Below, in pieces: positions 1 to 23,461 of a DNA stretch of 64,000 bases. Every line of letters begins with the position of its first letter. The first letter of the stretch is position 1. The notes beneath the pieces were generated by a model that was given only the letters and a program-made list of their open reading frames with translations, was not told the origin of the DNA and ran no database searches. Source of the stretch: Hypericum androsaemum (lineage: Eukaryota > Streptophyta > Magnoliopsida > Malpighiales > Hypericaceae); contig OZ023186.1 of NCBI GenBank assembly GCA_963995505.1, positions 11,043,570-11,107,569 on the forward strand. Direction: 5' to 3'. Position numbers and translations under genes: made by a program.

Positions 1-2045
1 ACTTCTTCATCCGCAATGCACCATCGAAGTAACCCATCACTACACCTCTTAAAAAGATAAGGCTCATCCCATACATAGAGTTGAGCATCCCTTATGAATT
101 TCTTTCGTTGGGGATAACTCAAATCCGTAGGAATAATACCTCCAACTAGGAAATTGGCGAAATTGGCATACCAAGGGGCCTCCACATTATTCAGGAGCAT
201 CAAATCCTCATCCAGAAATTCTTCTTTGATCTTTCTATGAGTCTCCATTCCATCACTCCTCTCTAGCCGAGAAAGATGGTCCGCGATAACATTTTCCGAA
301 TCCTTCTTATCCTTGATGGACAAGTTGAATTCTTGGAGGAATAAAACCCACCGGATAAGTCGCGGCTTATCATCTTGTTTGGAGAATAAATACCTCAAAG
401 CTGCATGATCTGTGTAGATTATCACCTTCGACCCAAGAAGATACGTTTGGAATTTATCACATGCATACACGACTACAAGTAACTCATTCTCAGTGGTGGT
501 GTAATTTAGTTGGGCGCCTGCCAATACTCTACTTGCATAGTAGATGATATGAAGCTTCCCCTCCTTCTTTTGACCAAGCACACATCCCAATGCGATGTCG
601 CTCGCATCACACATCATCTCAAATAGTAGTTTCCAATTCGGAGAAGAGATAACCAGAGCTGTGACAAGAGTTTTCTTCAAAGTATCAAATGCTTGAAGGC
701 ATGGCTCATCAAAATTAAAGGGCACATCCTTCACAAGCAAATTAGTGAGCGGCTTCGTGATAAGAGAAAAATCCTTGATAAATCTTTGGTAGAAACCGGC
801 ATGGCCAAGAAAGGCTTTTACTCCTTTAACTGAAGTCGGTGCTTCCATCTTCTCTATTGCTTCCGTCTTGGCTCTGTCCACCTCGATGCCCGCTCGGGAG
901 TTCTTATGCCCAAGAACTATCCCTTCATCTACCATGACATGACATTTCTCCCAATTGAGAACGAGGTTCTTCTCTTCACATCTTTCTAAGACCTTGTCCA
1001 AATTGGCTAAGCAGCTATCAAAGGAGTCTCCAAATACCGAGAAATCATCCATAAAAATCTCCATAATTTTCTCATTCATCCCCCAAAAGATAGCCGCCAT
1101 GCACCGTTGGAAAGTGGCCGGGGCACAACTCAATCCAAAAGGCATTCGTCGATAAGCAAAAATACCAAAGGGACAAGTGAAAGATGTCTTCTCTTGATCC
1201 CTTGGGTATATTGCAATTTGGTTGTAGCCCGAGTACCCATCCAAGAAGCAATAGTGGGAATACCCAGAAATTCTCTCCAATATTTGATCAATGAATGGAA
1301 GAGGAAAATGATCCTTACGTGTGGCGGCATTCAACTTTTGGTAGTCCATGCATACCCGCCATCTGGTCACAGTTCTTGTGTAAATGAGCTCGCCCTCATC
1401 ATTGATCACAACAGTCATTCCTCCTTTCTTTGGAACACAATGGATCGGGCTTACCCACTCACTATCCGAAATCGGATAAATAATGCCAACTTCGAGGAGC
1501 TTGATCACCTCCTTTTTTGCAACTTCTTTCGTGTTGGGATTCAATCTTCTTTGCCTATCTACTTTCGGCTTGGCTCCCTCCTCCATGTGGATGTGATGCA
1601 TAACAATATCGGGACTTATCCCCTTGATATCGGATATTTGCCACACCATGGCCTCAATCCGTTTGTTGACGATTTCAAACACCCTCTCCTCTTACTCCTC
1701 AGAGAGCTTGTTGGAGATGATAATGGAGAGTCTTCCTCCATCCTTCAAGAATGCATATCGTAAATGAGAGGGTAGTTCTTTCAACTCGAAGCTTAGAGCC
1801 TTAATGATGGAAGGTGGAGTACGATACTTCAAATCAAGCTCCAAATCCTCATAGAGACTTTTTTTATCAGCTTCTCCCACGAACTCTTCCAAGTCATCCT
1901 CTTCTTGTTCTCCATTGATTTCTTCTTCCATTCCATCTTCAATCCTCAGTATGCTCTCCTTGTCAAACTCGAGGACACATTCCTCCACAATGTCAACCTT
2001 CATGCACACGCCTTCATCAAGAGGGTGACGCATTGCATTGGACAT
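1..2045 (-). pseudogene. Athila pol: linker, reverse transcriptase, RNase H (partial)
   Basis: From about 2085 down to base 1 the minus strand reads in one frame with a single stop (TAA, 1692-1694), apparently a CAA glutamine codon changed by C to T. The reverse transcriptase copies element RNA into DNA. Its FMDDFSVFG catalytic box lies near 1030-1052. RNase H begins near 620; its [10 protein letters not shown] segment lies near 385-420 and the DHLSRLE end near 265-285. The frame is still open at the window edge, where the integrase linker begins. No frameshift was seen in this stretch, so damage is limited to that stop plus the upstream gag lesion. Confidence 0.85.
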
Positions 2046-2068
2046 CTTGAACTCTACTTTCTCCTCCC

Positions 2069-4384
2069 CTATTCGGAGGACAATCTTCCATCATGCACAT
2101 CCACCAAGGCACGTGTCGTATTGAGAAACGGCCGGCCAAGAATTAATGGACAACTCTTGTCTTCATCAAAATCCAGCACCACAAAGTCCACGGGGAAGAT
2201 AAACTTATCAATCTTCAACAAGACATCCTCCACGACCCCAAATGGCTTCTTTATGGTTTGGTCCGCCAATTGGAGACGCATAGAAGTGGCTTTCACCTCA
2301 CACAACCCAAGTCTCCTAAGAATAGACAAAGGCATCAAGTTAATGCTAGCGCCTAAATTACATAGGCACTTAGGAAACTCAACATCACCAACGAAACAAG
2401 GAATAGTGAAACTCCCCGGGTCTTTTAACTTTGTCGGGAGATCCTTTGAGATGAGAGAGCTAAACTTCGCCGTGAGGGATACCGTCTCTCCATCTTCCCA
2501 CTTCCTCTTCTTTGTGATGAGTTTCTTTAAAAACTTGGAGTAGTGCGAAACTTGATCCAACATCTCCAGAAATGAGACGCTAATCTGGACATTTTTCATT
2601 TTCTCCATAAAGCCGAGAAATTTGTCGTCCATCACGTTCTTCTTTTTTACTCTTTGAGGAAATGGTAGAGGAGGGATCTTTGGTGGTGGTGGCACATACT
2701 CCTCTTCTTCCTTAATCTCAGCAAAAAGACTTTTCTCTTTCTCCACCTCTTTATTCTCCTTGGCATTCTTCTCTTTTTCATTGGCCTCCACATAGTTTTC
2801 TCTTAATTTTGGGCTCGTCTCTTGACAAATGGTTTCCTTGCCACTCCTCAAGGTAATTGCACTCACATTTCCTCGAGGATTAGCCTTCATGGAGCTTGGA
2901 AGAGAGCTGGACTCTCTATGGGCACTTGCATTTGCTATTTGTCCAAGTTGCCTCTGCATATTATGCATTGCGGTTGCTTGCCCCTTGAGAATTTGTTCTA
3001 AGTTGTTTTTCCTTGAGCCTTGTTGATTTATGGCGGCCAAAATTTGTCCTTGTTGGCTAACCACCCCTCCGACTTCTTGCATAAACTTGTCCATCTTTTC
3101 AAACTTCTCCTCAATAGTTCCCATCCGATCCATCAAAGAGAAACGTGGTTGGAAACCCAAAGGAAGCCCTTGTTGTGCATTACGAAGAGGAAGTCCTTTA
3201 TCCAGAACAATTGCCATGTTATCTCCACTACTTCCTCCAGTACCCCTCCAAGAGAAGTTCGAGTGATTTCTCCAATCGGGATTGTAAGTAGAAGAATATG
3301 GGTTATTTCCCATCCTATTTGCTCCTTGTCCTTGGCCACCCACAAAATTTACTTGCTCCATAAAAGAGCCCAACATGGCACACTCATTCATCTCATGGCC
3401 ACCATTTCCACAAACTTCACAATTTGTTTGCACAGCCGCCACATTGCTTTTCTTCAAGCTTAGTTCCTTCACTTGCTTTGCTAATAAAGCCAATTGAGCT
3501 TGAATTGAGGAGGCAATGCCAACATCAATCATTTTTACTTGCTCCTTTCTCGGTTGCCTAGCTCTCTCATTGGCCATAAGCATGTTTGTAGCTGCCAACT
3601 GCTGCAAGATGAGGTAGGCTTCATCCTTCTCCTTTTCCAAGAAGGATCCATTTGCGGCGGCGTCAACCGTGCCCCTTGTAGATGATCCAAGGCTAAAGTA
3701 GAAGGTGTGGATTAGAGACTCCTCTGTCAAATTGTGGTGTGGGCAACTCCTTTGTAGTCCCTTGAATCTTTCCCAAGCTTCACTCAAAGTCTCATTTTCA
3801 AATTGTTGAAAGTTGTTGATCTCCTTCCTGAGCCTATTTGTCTTTGCGAAAGGGAAGAACTTTTCAAGGAAGGCATTGGCTAACTCCTCCCACGTGGCAA
3901 TCTCTGTTCCGACCAATTGCTTGTACCATATCTTAGATTGGTCCTTCAAAGTAAATGGAAACAACCTAAGCTTCACAGCATCATCGGTAGCTCCATTGAA
4001 CTTGACTGTGTCAGCTATCTCCAAGAAGTTACCAATATGTTCATTGGGGTCTTCATTCGGCAACCCATAGAATTGAACTGAAGATTTGAGCATGTTTATC
4101 ACGGATGGCTTGAGCTCAAAATTGTTAGCCTGAATAGTTGGCCTCGGTACTCCGGTCATTGCTCCCCTCAAGGTGGGCTTATAGGAATCCAAGAGAGTCC
4201 TTCGACGAGCTCGATCTCCTTGTGCATCATCCCTTGGATGAGCTTGCTGTTCCATCCTTGCTTCAATTCTTTTCTCTTGTCGCAATGTCCTCTTTAAATA
4301 TCCAATGTTCGCTTCGATTTCCACCGGAAAGTTGTTGGTCGAGGGAGTGAGGGGCATGCGACAAACAAGTACCTTGCAAGACAA
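2069..4384 (-). pseudogene. Athila gag-protease (771 codons, then frameshift)
   Basis: The protein forms the capsid of the retrotransposon particle and the aspartic protease that cleaves the polyprotein. Visible parts are a gag core at about residues 95-235, a CX2CX4HX4C zinc knuckle at 322-335, the AITLRSGKE motif at about 509-517, a charged acidic linker, and the protease around 665-770 ending in LILGRPFL and VDVHDG. The catalytic motif expected to read DLGAS reads NLGAS (Asn at residue 676, codon 2357-2359), so the protease should be inactive. After DGRLS the frame is lost near 2085 and pol continues in another frame. A start at an internal Met (residue 10) is an alternative. Confidence 0.85.
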
Positions 4385-4468
4385 CCAACAAAGGTACTAA
4401 GTAACCAAGTAAATAAAAAAAATATCCCAATCCAAGTTCGTAAGCCAAATTAAGTGTCTATCACTCAA

Positions 4469-4486
4469 TCCCCGGCAACGGCGCCA
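4469..4486 (-). other. Primer binding site, tRNA-Asp type
   Basis: The minus strand reads TGGCGCCGTTGCCGGGGA. This is complementary over 18 bases to the 3' end of plant tRNA-Asp including its CCA tail. It lies two bases inside the LTR and fixes both element orientation and LTR border. Confidence 0.9.
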
Positions 4487-4488
4487 AT

Positions 4489-6051
4489 TGTTCGGAGGGG
4501 TTTTTACGCCCCTCTTGCAATAAAGAGTAAGTACGGGATTGTCATCCCACGAGAACTAAGTTCTAGGCCACAAATACGACTCAACAACTAGTTTAGGACT
4601 ACAAGTAATAGATTTGTCAATTCCAAACACGAGTTGGTTACTACAACGACTAAATTATAAGAAGATTTACACAATAAAGGAAAGAGTGGGCTTGGTACCA
4701 ATGACACATAGATAACCAAATGGCATATCGGGTTTATTAAGTTCGTGTTATGGTCCGAGTGTTTCTAAAGCAACAAATTAACACTCTCGCGACTAATTAG
4801 TCTAAATCGACCATTAATTAGGTTTAGTTGAACTAATTGCACTCCCGTGACTAATTAGCCACCTAATCTAACTAATTACCAATTATAACAATCACCCTAT
4901 GGACAACTAACTACCTAATGAGATTCCTCATCAATAGGCAACTAGTTAACTAGTTAAATGGTCCATTAATCTTAACCCCTCTCGGTGATTAAAATTAATT
5001 GAGTTCATAATCAAGGTGATCAAGTAAGGTTAAGCATTAAACTCATTAACTAGTTCACAAACCTTAACATTTTAACCCTACTAAACCATAGGCTAAGTAG
5101 ATGCCATCAAGGCACCTAACCCACAAATCAACTACTCACACATATTCATCAAATCACACAAATTATCCATTGAACAGTGTAAATAAAACATGAACATAAG
5201 GATAGAGTTTAAGAAAGCTCAATGAGTCTTCAAGAGCTCCCTCCTAGCTCCTTCTTCAAGTTCCTTCCAAGCTTCTCTACAAGCCTCCTCTCTAAGCTCT
5301 CTCAATTTCTCTCTACACTTACTCTCCAAACTCTCTACAATGGTTGGCCCAATTTTTCTCTACAAGCTCCTCTCATTTATGAGCCAACCTCCTTTTCTCC
5401 TTTTAAAAGAGAGGTAGTGGAGTTAAAAGGGGAGGTAGTGGAGTGAAAGGGGGAGGTAGTGGAGTGGAGTTGGTGAGTTAGGTGATGGAATACCAGCCAT
5501 GAAGTGCTGGAGTGCCAGCCATGAAAAGTCATGGGCAAACCCGGAATAGGCCCGAAATGGGCAATGAATTTCGGCCAATTTCGGTTAGGCAAGTTCTCAG
5601 ATTTAAAGTTTGACTTTGTACGCATTTTTTACCCTCTTAGACTTCGAATTTAAAGAAGACCATTAGAGACAAAGTTGTAGCCATGGATATCTTCTTTCCA
5701 GAACTGCCTCACTCGTCTCCATCAGACTTCGTATGTGAAAGTTATCTTTATTTGAGTCGCTCGAGGTTAGTCTGCCCAATGTCGTCGCGGTCCCGATCGT
5801 GCACCATTCTTCACGGCTGATCCAATCGCCTTTGACACGCTCCAAAGTGTACCAATATCCTCCTCGCATCACCACAAAGTCTTCTAGTAATAAACATGAA
5901 CGAAACGTAATGAAAATCACAAGAACTACACTAAAATATTCAAAGCATGAAATATAACAATACAATAATACATAACACACAAAAATACTAGAAACAATGG
6001 AAAATCGATACTAAAATATACATAGATGATAGAGTGTTTCCTCACTCATCA
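4489..6051 (-). repeat. 5' LTR of the Athila element
   Basis: On the minus strand the LTR starts TGATGAGTGAGGAAACACTC at 6051 and ends in CA at 4489, two bases before the primer site. Its 1563 bp fits Athila LTRs. The inner end (4489) is well fixed by the primer site. The outer end (6051) rests on the TG...CA rule and the usual opening motif, because the partner LTR and target duplication lie outside the window. A purine-rich stretch at 5407-5466 repeats a GGAGGTAGTGGAGT-like unit about three times. Confidence 0.75.
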
Positions 6052-6570
6052 GCTGTCCGTTCGTTGCAAAGATTTGGGATGCGTTGGTAAATTGGAGAGG
6101 GTTCAGTTGGTGTATTGGTGATTCACTCTTGTATTTCCCGAAAGCATGGGTTTGGCTAGTGCATGGATGATTACGCAAAAAGATATGATACATATTACTC
6201 GCGACGGTTTGCTGGTGCATATGGAAGGCAAGGAACTGAGTGGTTTTTGACAATGAGTCCTTCTCTGTCAACAAGCTGCTTCTGAATATCACTAGGCGAG
6301 GTACGGGTGGTCAATTTGGTTGGGGTTGCCCTCCAAGTCTCAATTCTAGGATGTGCTCTTGACCTTCAGGGCAATGGCGTAGGTGTTCTTCTACCTTTTT
6401 GGCTCTTTTGTGCTTTATTTTTCCCTCTGGGTTTGGTTCCCTGGTGTTAGACTCTTGGATTTGTTCCTGTGGCTGCACCTTTGTTTGCTGTCTGTGCAAA
6501 TTTTGTGCTTTTTCTCATTGTAATTAACTTGGAGTTTTTAATACAAATACCTTTTACTTTTCAAAAAAAA
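6052..6570 (+). pseudogene. Possible 3' end of a LINE or processed transcript
   Basis: The stretch just outside the Athila LTR has a transcript-like composition and ends in a short A-rich tail (6560-6575) after a TAATTAACTTGGAG-like 3' segment. This resembles the 3' ends of plant LINEs. Translation in the forward frames gives only broken pieces and no clear domain. It could equally be a decayed 3' untranslated region. Confidence 0.3.
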
Positions 6571-7507
6571 TAAATAAATCAAGTGAGACATATTTGATTC
6601 ATTAGGTGGGGAGGATTCACTGCTGGGGATTTTTCTAAAGAGATTGAGTGTTCCTGTGGGAAGAGGGAGCCTAGGTCTTTACTAGAGGATCAAAAGAGTA
6701 AGGATTCCACTGGAGAAAAAATGGCTTAATCGAAATGGTATACTACATTAAATTTGAATGGTATATTACGTGATATCACAATGATATATACTGTAAAATC
6801 TTAATGGTATACCATGTGAAATCACTATATTATACCCGCAAACTAACAATCGTATACAACCATTAATATAAATTACTCAGGCCCAGTGGATGGCAACTAG
6901 TGCAACATGATAGTTTACCACCCTACATTATATCGGATTTGGTTTGAGTGAGGACTCATTCTCAACCGTTAGATTTGATTAAATTTTTTTTTGAAGATCT
7001 AACAATCCAAATCTACATGGAGACATTTTTGGGGTTTACCCAATAATACCCATCAAAGCTTCCCACGTTATGATCCATTTCTGCTAAATTAATAGAGAGG
7101 TTTTCAGGAAAAAAAATCCCACATTTTCTTCCGCCGCCACCCTGCATTCCGCCAAATTAATTCCCACCTTGCCCTCCCCCACCAAAACTTTCCCCCGTCG
7201 AATATCTGGTGGTTTCTACAAAAAAAGTAGGCAACTTTATGTTTTACTTGTTGTGTGTAGTAGTGGGTTTTTTGGTTTCAGGGTGGGAGGTGTTTCACTG
7301 CTTGGAAAACCCGAAGTGTTTGCAGTTCAGGTTCAATTTGTCGTCTTCGATTTAAGGTTGGTTCTTGTTGTGGATGAATGTTGAAGTTTGGGGATGTTTT
7401 GGTTGGTTGATGTTTGTTCTTTACTTGGTTGTAGCTGTTTTGTTGGATGACTCCAAAGAATAGGTGAGCGTTCCAAAGGGTGACATGTGGTACCTATACG
7501 ACCATAA

Positions 7508-7676
7508 GTTTCAAAAAATATAAATGATCTCAAAAGTTTGGTATTTGGTTGTCCAAATAAGTTAATTTTTTTTTCTTTCACACAATTTTTTAAACTTACG
7601 TGTAGAGTTTGAAAAATTATGCATAATTATTAAGAAATAATTAACTCATTCGACTATCCGAACAACAACATATCAT
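7508..7676 (-). repeat. Dispersed repeat, inverted partner of 25002-25170
   Basis: The segment is the reverse complement, with scattered changes, of 25002-25170. Both share the AAAATATAAATGATCTCAAA side, the TTGTCCAAATAAGTT stretch, the A/T run, and the AAGAAATAATTAACTC and TATCCGAACAA parts. At 25002 the copy lies inside a foldback element, so this is probably a remnant of the same family. Confidence 0.65.
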
Positions 7677-7739
7677 CACTATTCATTATTTTTTTTATTC
7701 TTTTGGAAATTTTAATAGGATTCATGCCCTATTGCCCAC

Positions 7740-7890
7740 TTTGCATAACAATGATGTATCATTACTCGATACAAGATATATTATTACTCACATATGAAAA
7801 AAGTAAACTATTACTTATTCCATGATGTACCATTACTCGTTTCATGGTGTACCTTCATTACTCGCTCCATGGTCAACCATTGCTAGCGTT
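7740..7890 (-). repeat. Degenerate repeat of a TGTACCATTACTCG motif
   Basis: The motif GATGTACCATTACTCG or close variants recurs about four to five times at irregular spacing. The same motif in reverse complement (CGAGTAATGGTACA) fills 57640-58010, which marks a dispersed low-complexity family. Confidence 0.5.
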
Positions 7891-8420
7891 TTCTTTTTAA
7901 ATTATTTCTAAATTTTTGCATTTCCAAATTTGTCACTATATAATATCTAATATTTCAAGTTTGTCCCTTATAAACTGTTGTCAATTCGCATTGTTTGTTC
8001 GGTGCTACTGAGCCTTATCTCGGACCCAATCTCGACTCATTTTATCCACTTTGCAAGAGTTCCCGTCAAGTAGAGCCAGAGCGTTCGTAAGCAGAACACA
8101 GGCCCACAAGCTTGCCTATCTTTATCTCACATTGGGCATATAGTTTCTTTAATTGGGATGATAACTAAATCACTAAACTTTTTGATACAATCAACGATTC
8201 ATCTCGAATTTGGAAATACAATAGTGTTAAATCATTCTTGAAAGAGCATTATCATCTTTAAAAGACTCGAAATTATATTAACTGACTCAATAGATGTCCG
8301 AATTAAAAAAAAGGAACTATGTCAAGAACATGTATGGTGTACTAACACTAGAGCAGGCCAAACACACTCCCAAAATTTTTAATTTGGGAGAAGAACAATT
8401 AAACATCAATTTAGCCTTCA

Positions 8421-20481
<12,061 letters not shown>

Positions 20482-20570
20482 GGGGGTGAATTAGCTGCTC
20501 AAGACGATAATTTCTTCTGTTAAAGTTAGCCATTTAGCCATTTTCCAAGCTAAACGTCTTGTGGGGGTGG

Positions 20571-20650
20571 GTCAATTTTTCTTTTTAAGTCAATGAGTCA
20601 AGACGATAATTTTTTCTGTTGGGCCGCTCTCAGTCAAGAAATATTTAAAG
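20571..20650 (-). promoter_or_regulatory. CRK proximal promoter: four W-box cores and a TATA-like element
   Basis: On the minus strand TTGAC cores lie at 20571-20575 (TTGACC), 20589-20593 (TTGACT), 20597-20601 (TTGACT) and 20633-20637 (TTGACT). These are 90-156 bases upstream of the start codon. A TTTAAATATT element lies at about 20641-20650. WRKY factors bind TTGAC(C/T), and many CRK genes are induced in defence. Regulation by WRKY factors is therefore a reasonable inference, not shown here. Confidence 0.5.
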
Positions 20651-20914
20651 TAATCGCAGCAAATTGCGGGCTTTGTCTACATCCAATTTTTGGAAAGGGT
20701 TGCCCGGGACTCGACCCCGGAATTTGTTTTTTTTAGAAATTGAACCGCGACACTCCCCACACATACCCCCAAAAGCAATTTTTGACCCAAGTCACTCCTT
20801 TTCACGGAGAGGTAATATTTATTGGGTATGTTGGTTTATAACAAATAATATCTAACCACCTTTCTAATATTTCTCGATACCAATTTGCATTATTATTTTC
20901 TAATATATAAAAAA

Positions 20915-23461
20915 TGTGACACCACACTAGAAAACGTGGCAAGTCATGAAATATGATAACTTCTCATGAATTTTACGAAAATAATTGAAGAGATAGCAAA
21001 AGACAAAAATAATTAGATAAAAGTGAATTAGTTTAATTTTGTTAAGTGAGGACATAAAAAAAAGGAAGAGATAAATTAGAAAAGAAAGATGAAGATAAGT
21101 AAACCAAAATTTAGCTAAAAACGTGGCAAGGAAAGGAAAAGATGAAAACGTGGCAGCTTGTATAATTTGCCACCGAAACTCAAAATAGAAAAGTAGGCTA
21201 AAATTGGCTGATTTAAATAAGATCTACCTTTAACCTTAAAAAAAAGATTCACCGAAAGTAAAAGAGGAGAAGGGTGGCAGAAATAAAATGGAAGAAAGAG
21301 AACCCATCCTTAGTAATAGAAAAGCAAAGCGGTGAAAAGGAAAACAGCCATAAAAATATAAGAAGGTAAACTGTTTATTTGTTAAAAATTCTTGTTTCTA
21401 CTTTCTTCATTAAAATGATATTACAGATTCGGAAACTCAACAATTGTGGGGACAGTAGAGGTATGAAGTCTATTGTGTGCATTAGAAACTTCTAAAGATG
21501 ATAAGATGGAAATGAGTAAAGATTATAATTAGGGTAAGTTAATTGGTATGACTTTAGTAAAAATTATATTTCTAATGTAGAAAATTTAGTATGTTAGTTT
21601 TAAAGTCACTGTGAACTAGAGGTTCCCCTTGAAATGACTTTGGATTAGCTATTGAAATTTTTGACGTAGATGGGAAATCTTAGGAGCTAATAAAAAGATC
21701 AAGGACTGAAGTTGAAAGCCAGGTTGTATCGAAATTTTTGTAATATAGATCAAGTACACATTATAAACAATGATTTAGAGACTGTAATGAGAAGAGGAAA
21801 AGAAGTGAATAGCTAGTTAACTATTTCGATGTTGGAAATTTGTATTTACAGTTGAGATAAAAATATGCATGAGTAAAGAAAACAAAGTGAATTTGACGAG
21901 GAACTGTAGTGAAACTAATTAATCAAGTTTGTAAATTAAAATGGATGAGGATTTAAAGGAGAATTGTGAAATGAGAAACTGTGATAGTGGAAAAAATATT
22001 GTTGGTGATAAAACATGTCGAAAGATTTGGGAAGACAATTAAATTAGTTGACCTAAGATAAAAATTTTATCAACCTAGTTGAAGTATCTTGCTCTAACAG
22101 GTTCGAGGATGTACTTTTGAGGTGGGAAACTTTGAGAAACACTTGACTCAATTTGAATTTGAATTCAAGTGAAAGAAATGTGTGAATCGGAAGGTGTACG
22201 ATCAATTCAGATATTTGTCGAACAAAATTGGTAAGTAAATAATATGTGACTTATGCTTTCTTTGGCGCACTCTATTTATTTGTCATTATCTGAATTTATT
22301 ACTTTGATTGTATATTGTGCATTTGTCATATGAGCATTATGATGTGACATTATGACTTGTAAGAGTTTGGTTAATTTGGCCCAAATGAGGCACTATATAT
22401 GTTTGGTTCGTTGAAACCTATGGATTTGATTAATATGAAAGTTAATATGATATGGTTGCCTTCCGGCGGGCAGAACTATTTGGCCGATGAGGTTGGTCTG
22501 ATATGATATGGTTGCCTTCCGGCGGGCAGAACTATTTGGCCGATGAGGTTGGTCTGATATGATATGGTTGCCTTCCGGCGGGCAGAACTATTTGGCCGAT
22601 GAGGTTAGTCTGATATGATGTGGTTGCCTTCCGGCGGGCAGAACTATTTGGCCGATGAGGTTGGTCTGATATGATATGATATGGTTGCCTTTCGGCTGGC
22701 GAAACTATTTGGCCGAGGAGGTTGGTTGATGATGGCGTCTTGAGATATGGTATCCTCGTGTTGGAGAGGGAGTGACACGATTTAGATTTTGCCGAGTATT
22801 CGTCCAGTGCTGTGATTTGATTTTAAAATTATATGTTCATGTGCCAAATTACGTGACGGTATGAGACGTTGCATAGTTTGCTCATGTTTCTATGTCTTTG
22901 TGATTATATGTTAATATTTGGTCATCTCGTAAGTATGACTTTCTGATACTGTACATGTCCGCATGATTCAATTGCCATGTTAGTCATATGCATGTGTTAG
23001 GTATGTCTGTGCATTGAGTGGCTAAATAAATTACGATGCATATGTTATTTGTTTACGGGGTGTTCCAAAACACTCGCCCCCTCTCACCAGTTTTGCAGGA
23101 ACTCGTACATGAGTTGTATTGGTTCGGAGATCTACTATGATTGTACCAAGTCTACTTTGTTCTTCAGAACTTACATTAAAGTCTCCAGTTTGTATTTTGC
23201 TCTTTGATCTAGAAGTTCCGTAGTTATATAATTTAATTTGATCTTGGAAAAAGAACATATGAATATGTATTAAAAAGAAAAAATTTGGCTTATATTTTGG
23301 TAAATTTAGAATATGAAACTAAAGATCATTAAGTTTTAAATTTTATATTTAAAAGTTTATTATTATAAATTCTGAATACGTTTAAGGCTGGTTAGATTTT
23401 TTTGTAATTAAAAGAGTTAAAGTCTAGCGCCGATCACCGACCACCGATTTGGGGCGTAACA
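20915..23461. mobile_element. Probable solo LTR of a Ty3/gypsy (Tekay/Del-like) element
   Basis: A 2547-bp stretch from TGTGACACCACACTAG to GGGGCGTAACA has the TGT...ACA ends and composition of large chromovirus LTRs. It also carries an internal tandem repeat as such LTRs often do. No primer site follows the right end and no polyprotein is nearby. The flanking 5-mers (AAAAA and GTAAA) do not match, so insertion borders are not proved. It lies about 430 bp upstream of the CRK start codon. Confidence 0.55.
22446..22735. repeat. 56-bp tandem repeat, five copies
   Basis: The unit contains GGTTGCCTTCCGGCGGGCAG and TTTGGCCGATGAGGTTGG. Copies begin at about 22446, 22502, 22558, 22614 and 22675. The first four are nearly identical; the fifth is diverged and offset by 5 bp. 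The array lies inside the probable solo LTR. Confidence 0.92.

Larger units (their letters stand above)
1..6051 (-). mobile_element. Ty3/gypsy retrotransposon, Athila lineage, truncated by the window edge
   Basis: Read on the minus strand, the element runs LTR (4489-6051), primer site (4469-4486), gag-protease (2069-4384), linker, reverse transcriptase and RNase H (to base 1, continuing outside). The lineage call rests on the gag sequence, the ATLRSGK-like motif (here AITLRSGKE) before the protease, the FMDDFSVFG reverse transcriptase box and the tRNA-Asp primer site, all usual for Athila. The rest of pol, any extra ORF and the 3' LTR lie to the left of the window. Damage is slight: one frameshift near 2085, one stop at 1692-1694 and a changed protease residue. 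It is therefore fairly recent but not autonomous as read. Confidence 0.9.
6575..8420. other. Intergenic, repeat-rich, no gene seen
   Basis: AT-rich DNA downstream of the CRK gene. It holds short palindromic GGTATACC-like motifs (6720-6850), a stretch resembling the shared terminus also seen near 31000 and 41100 (6935-7030), a GC-richer patch without a convincing ORF (7120-7400), and the dispersed repeats listed separately at 7508-7676 and 7740-7890. Confidence 0.6.

Noticed and set aside
3020..3463. Plus-strand ORFs across the Athila gag region
   Set aside because: They are antisense to a well-supported gag-protease frame.
7657..7664. TCCGAACA as outer end of the Athila LTR, matching its TGTTCGGA start
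   Set aside because: It would give a 3.2-kb LTR that includes unrelated repeats. The TGATGAGTGAGG end at 6051 gives a normal length.
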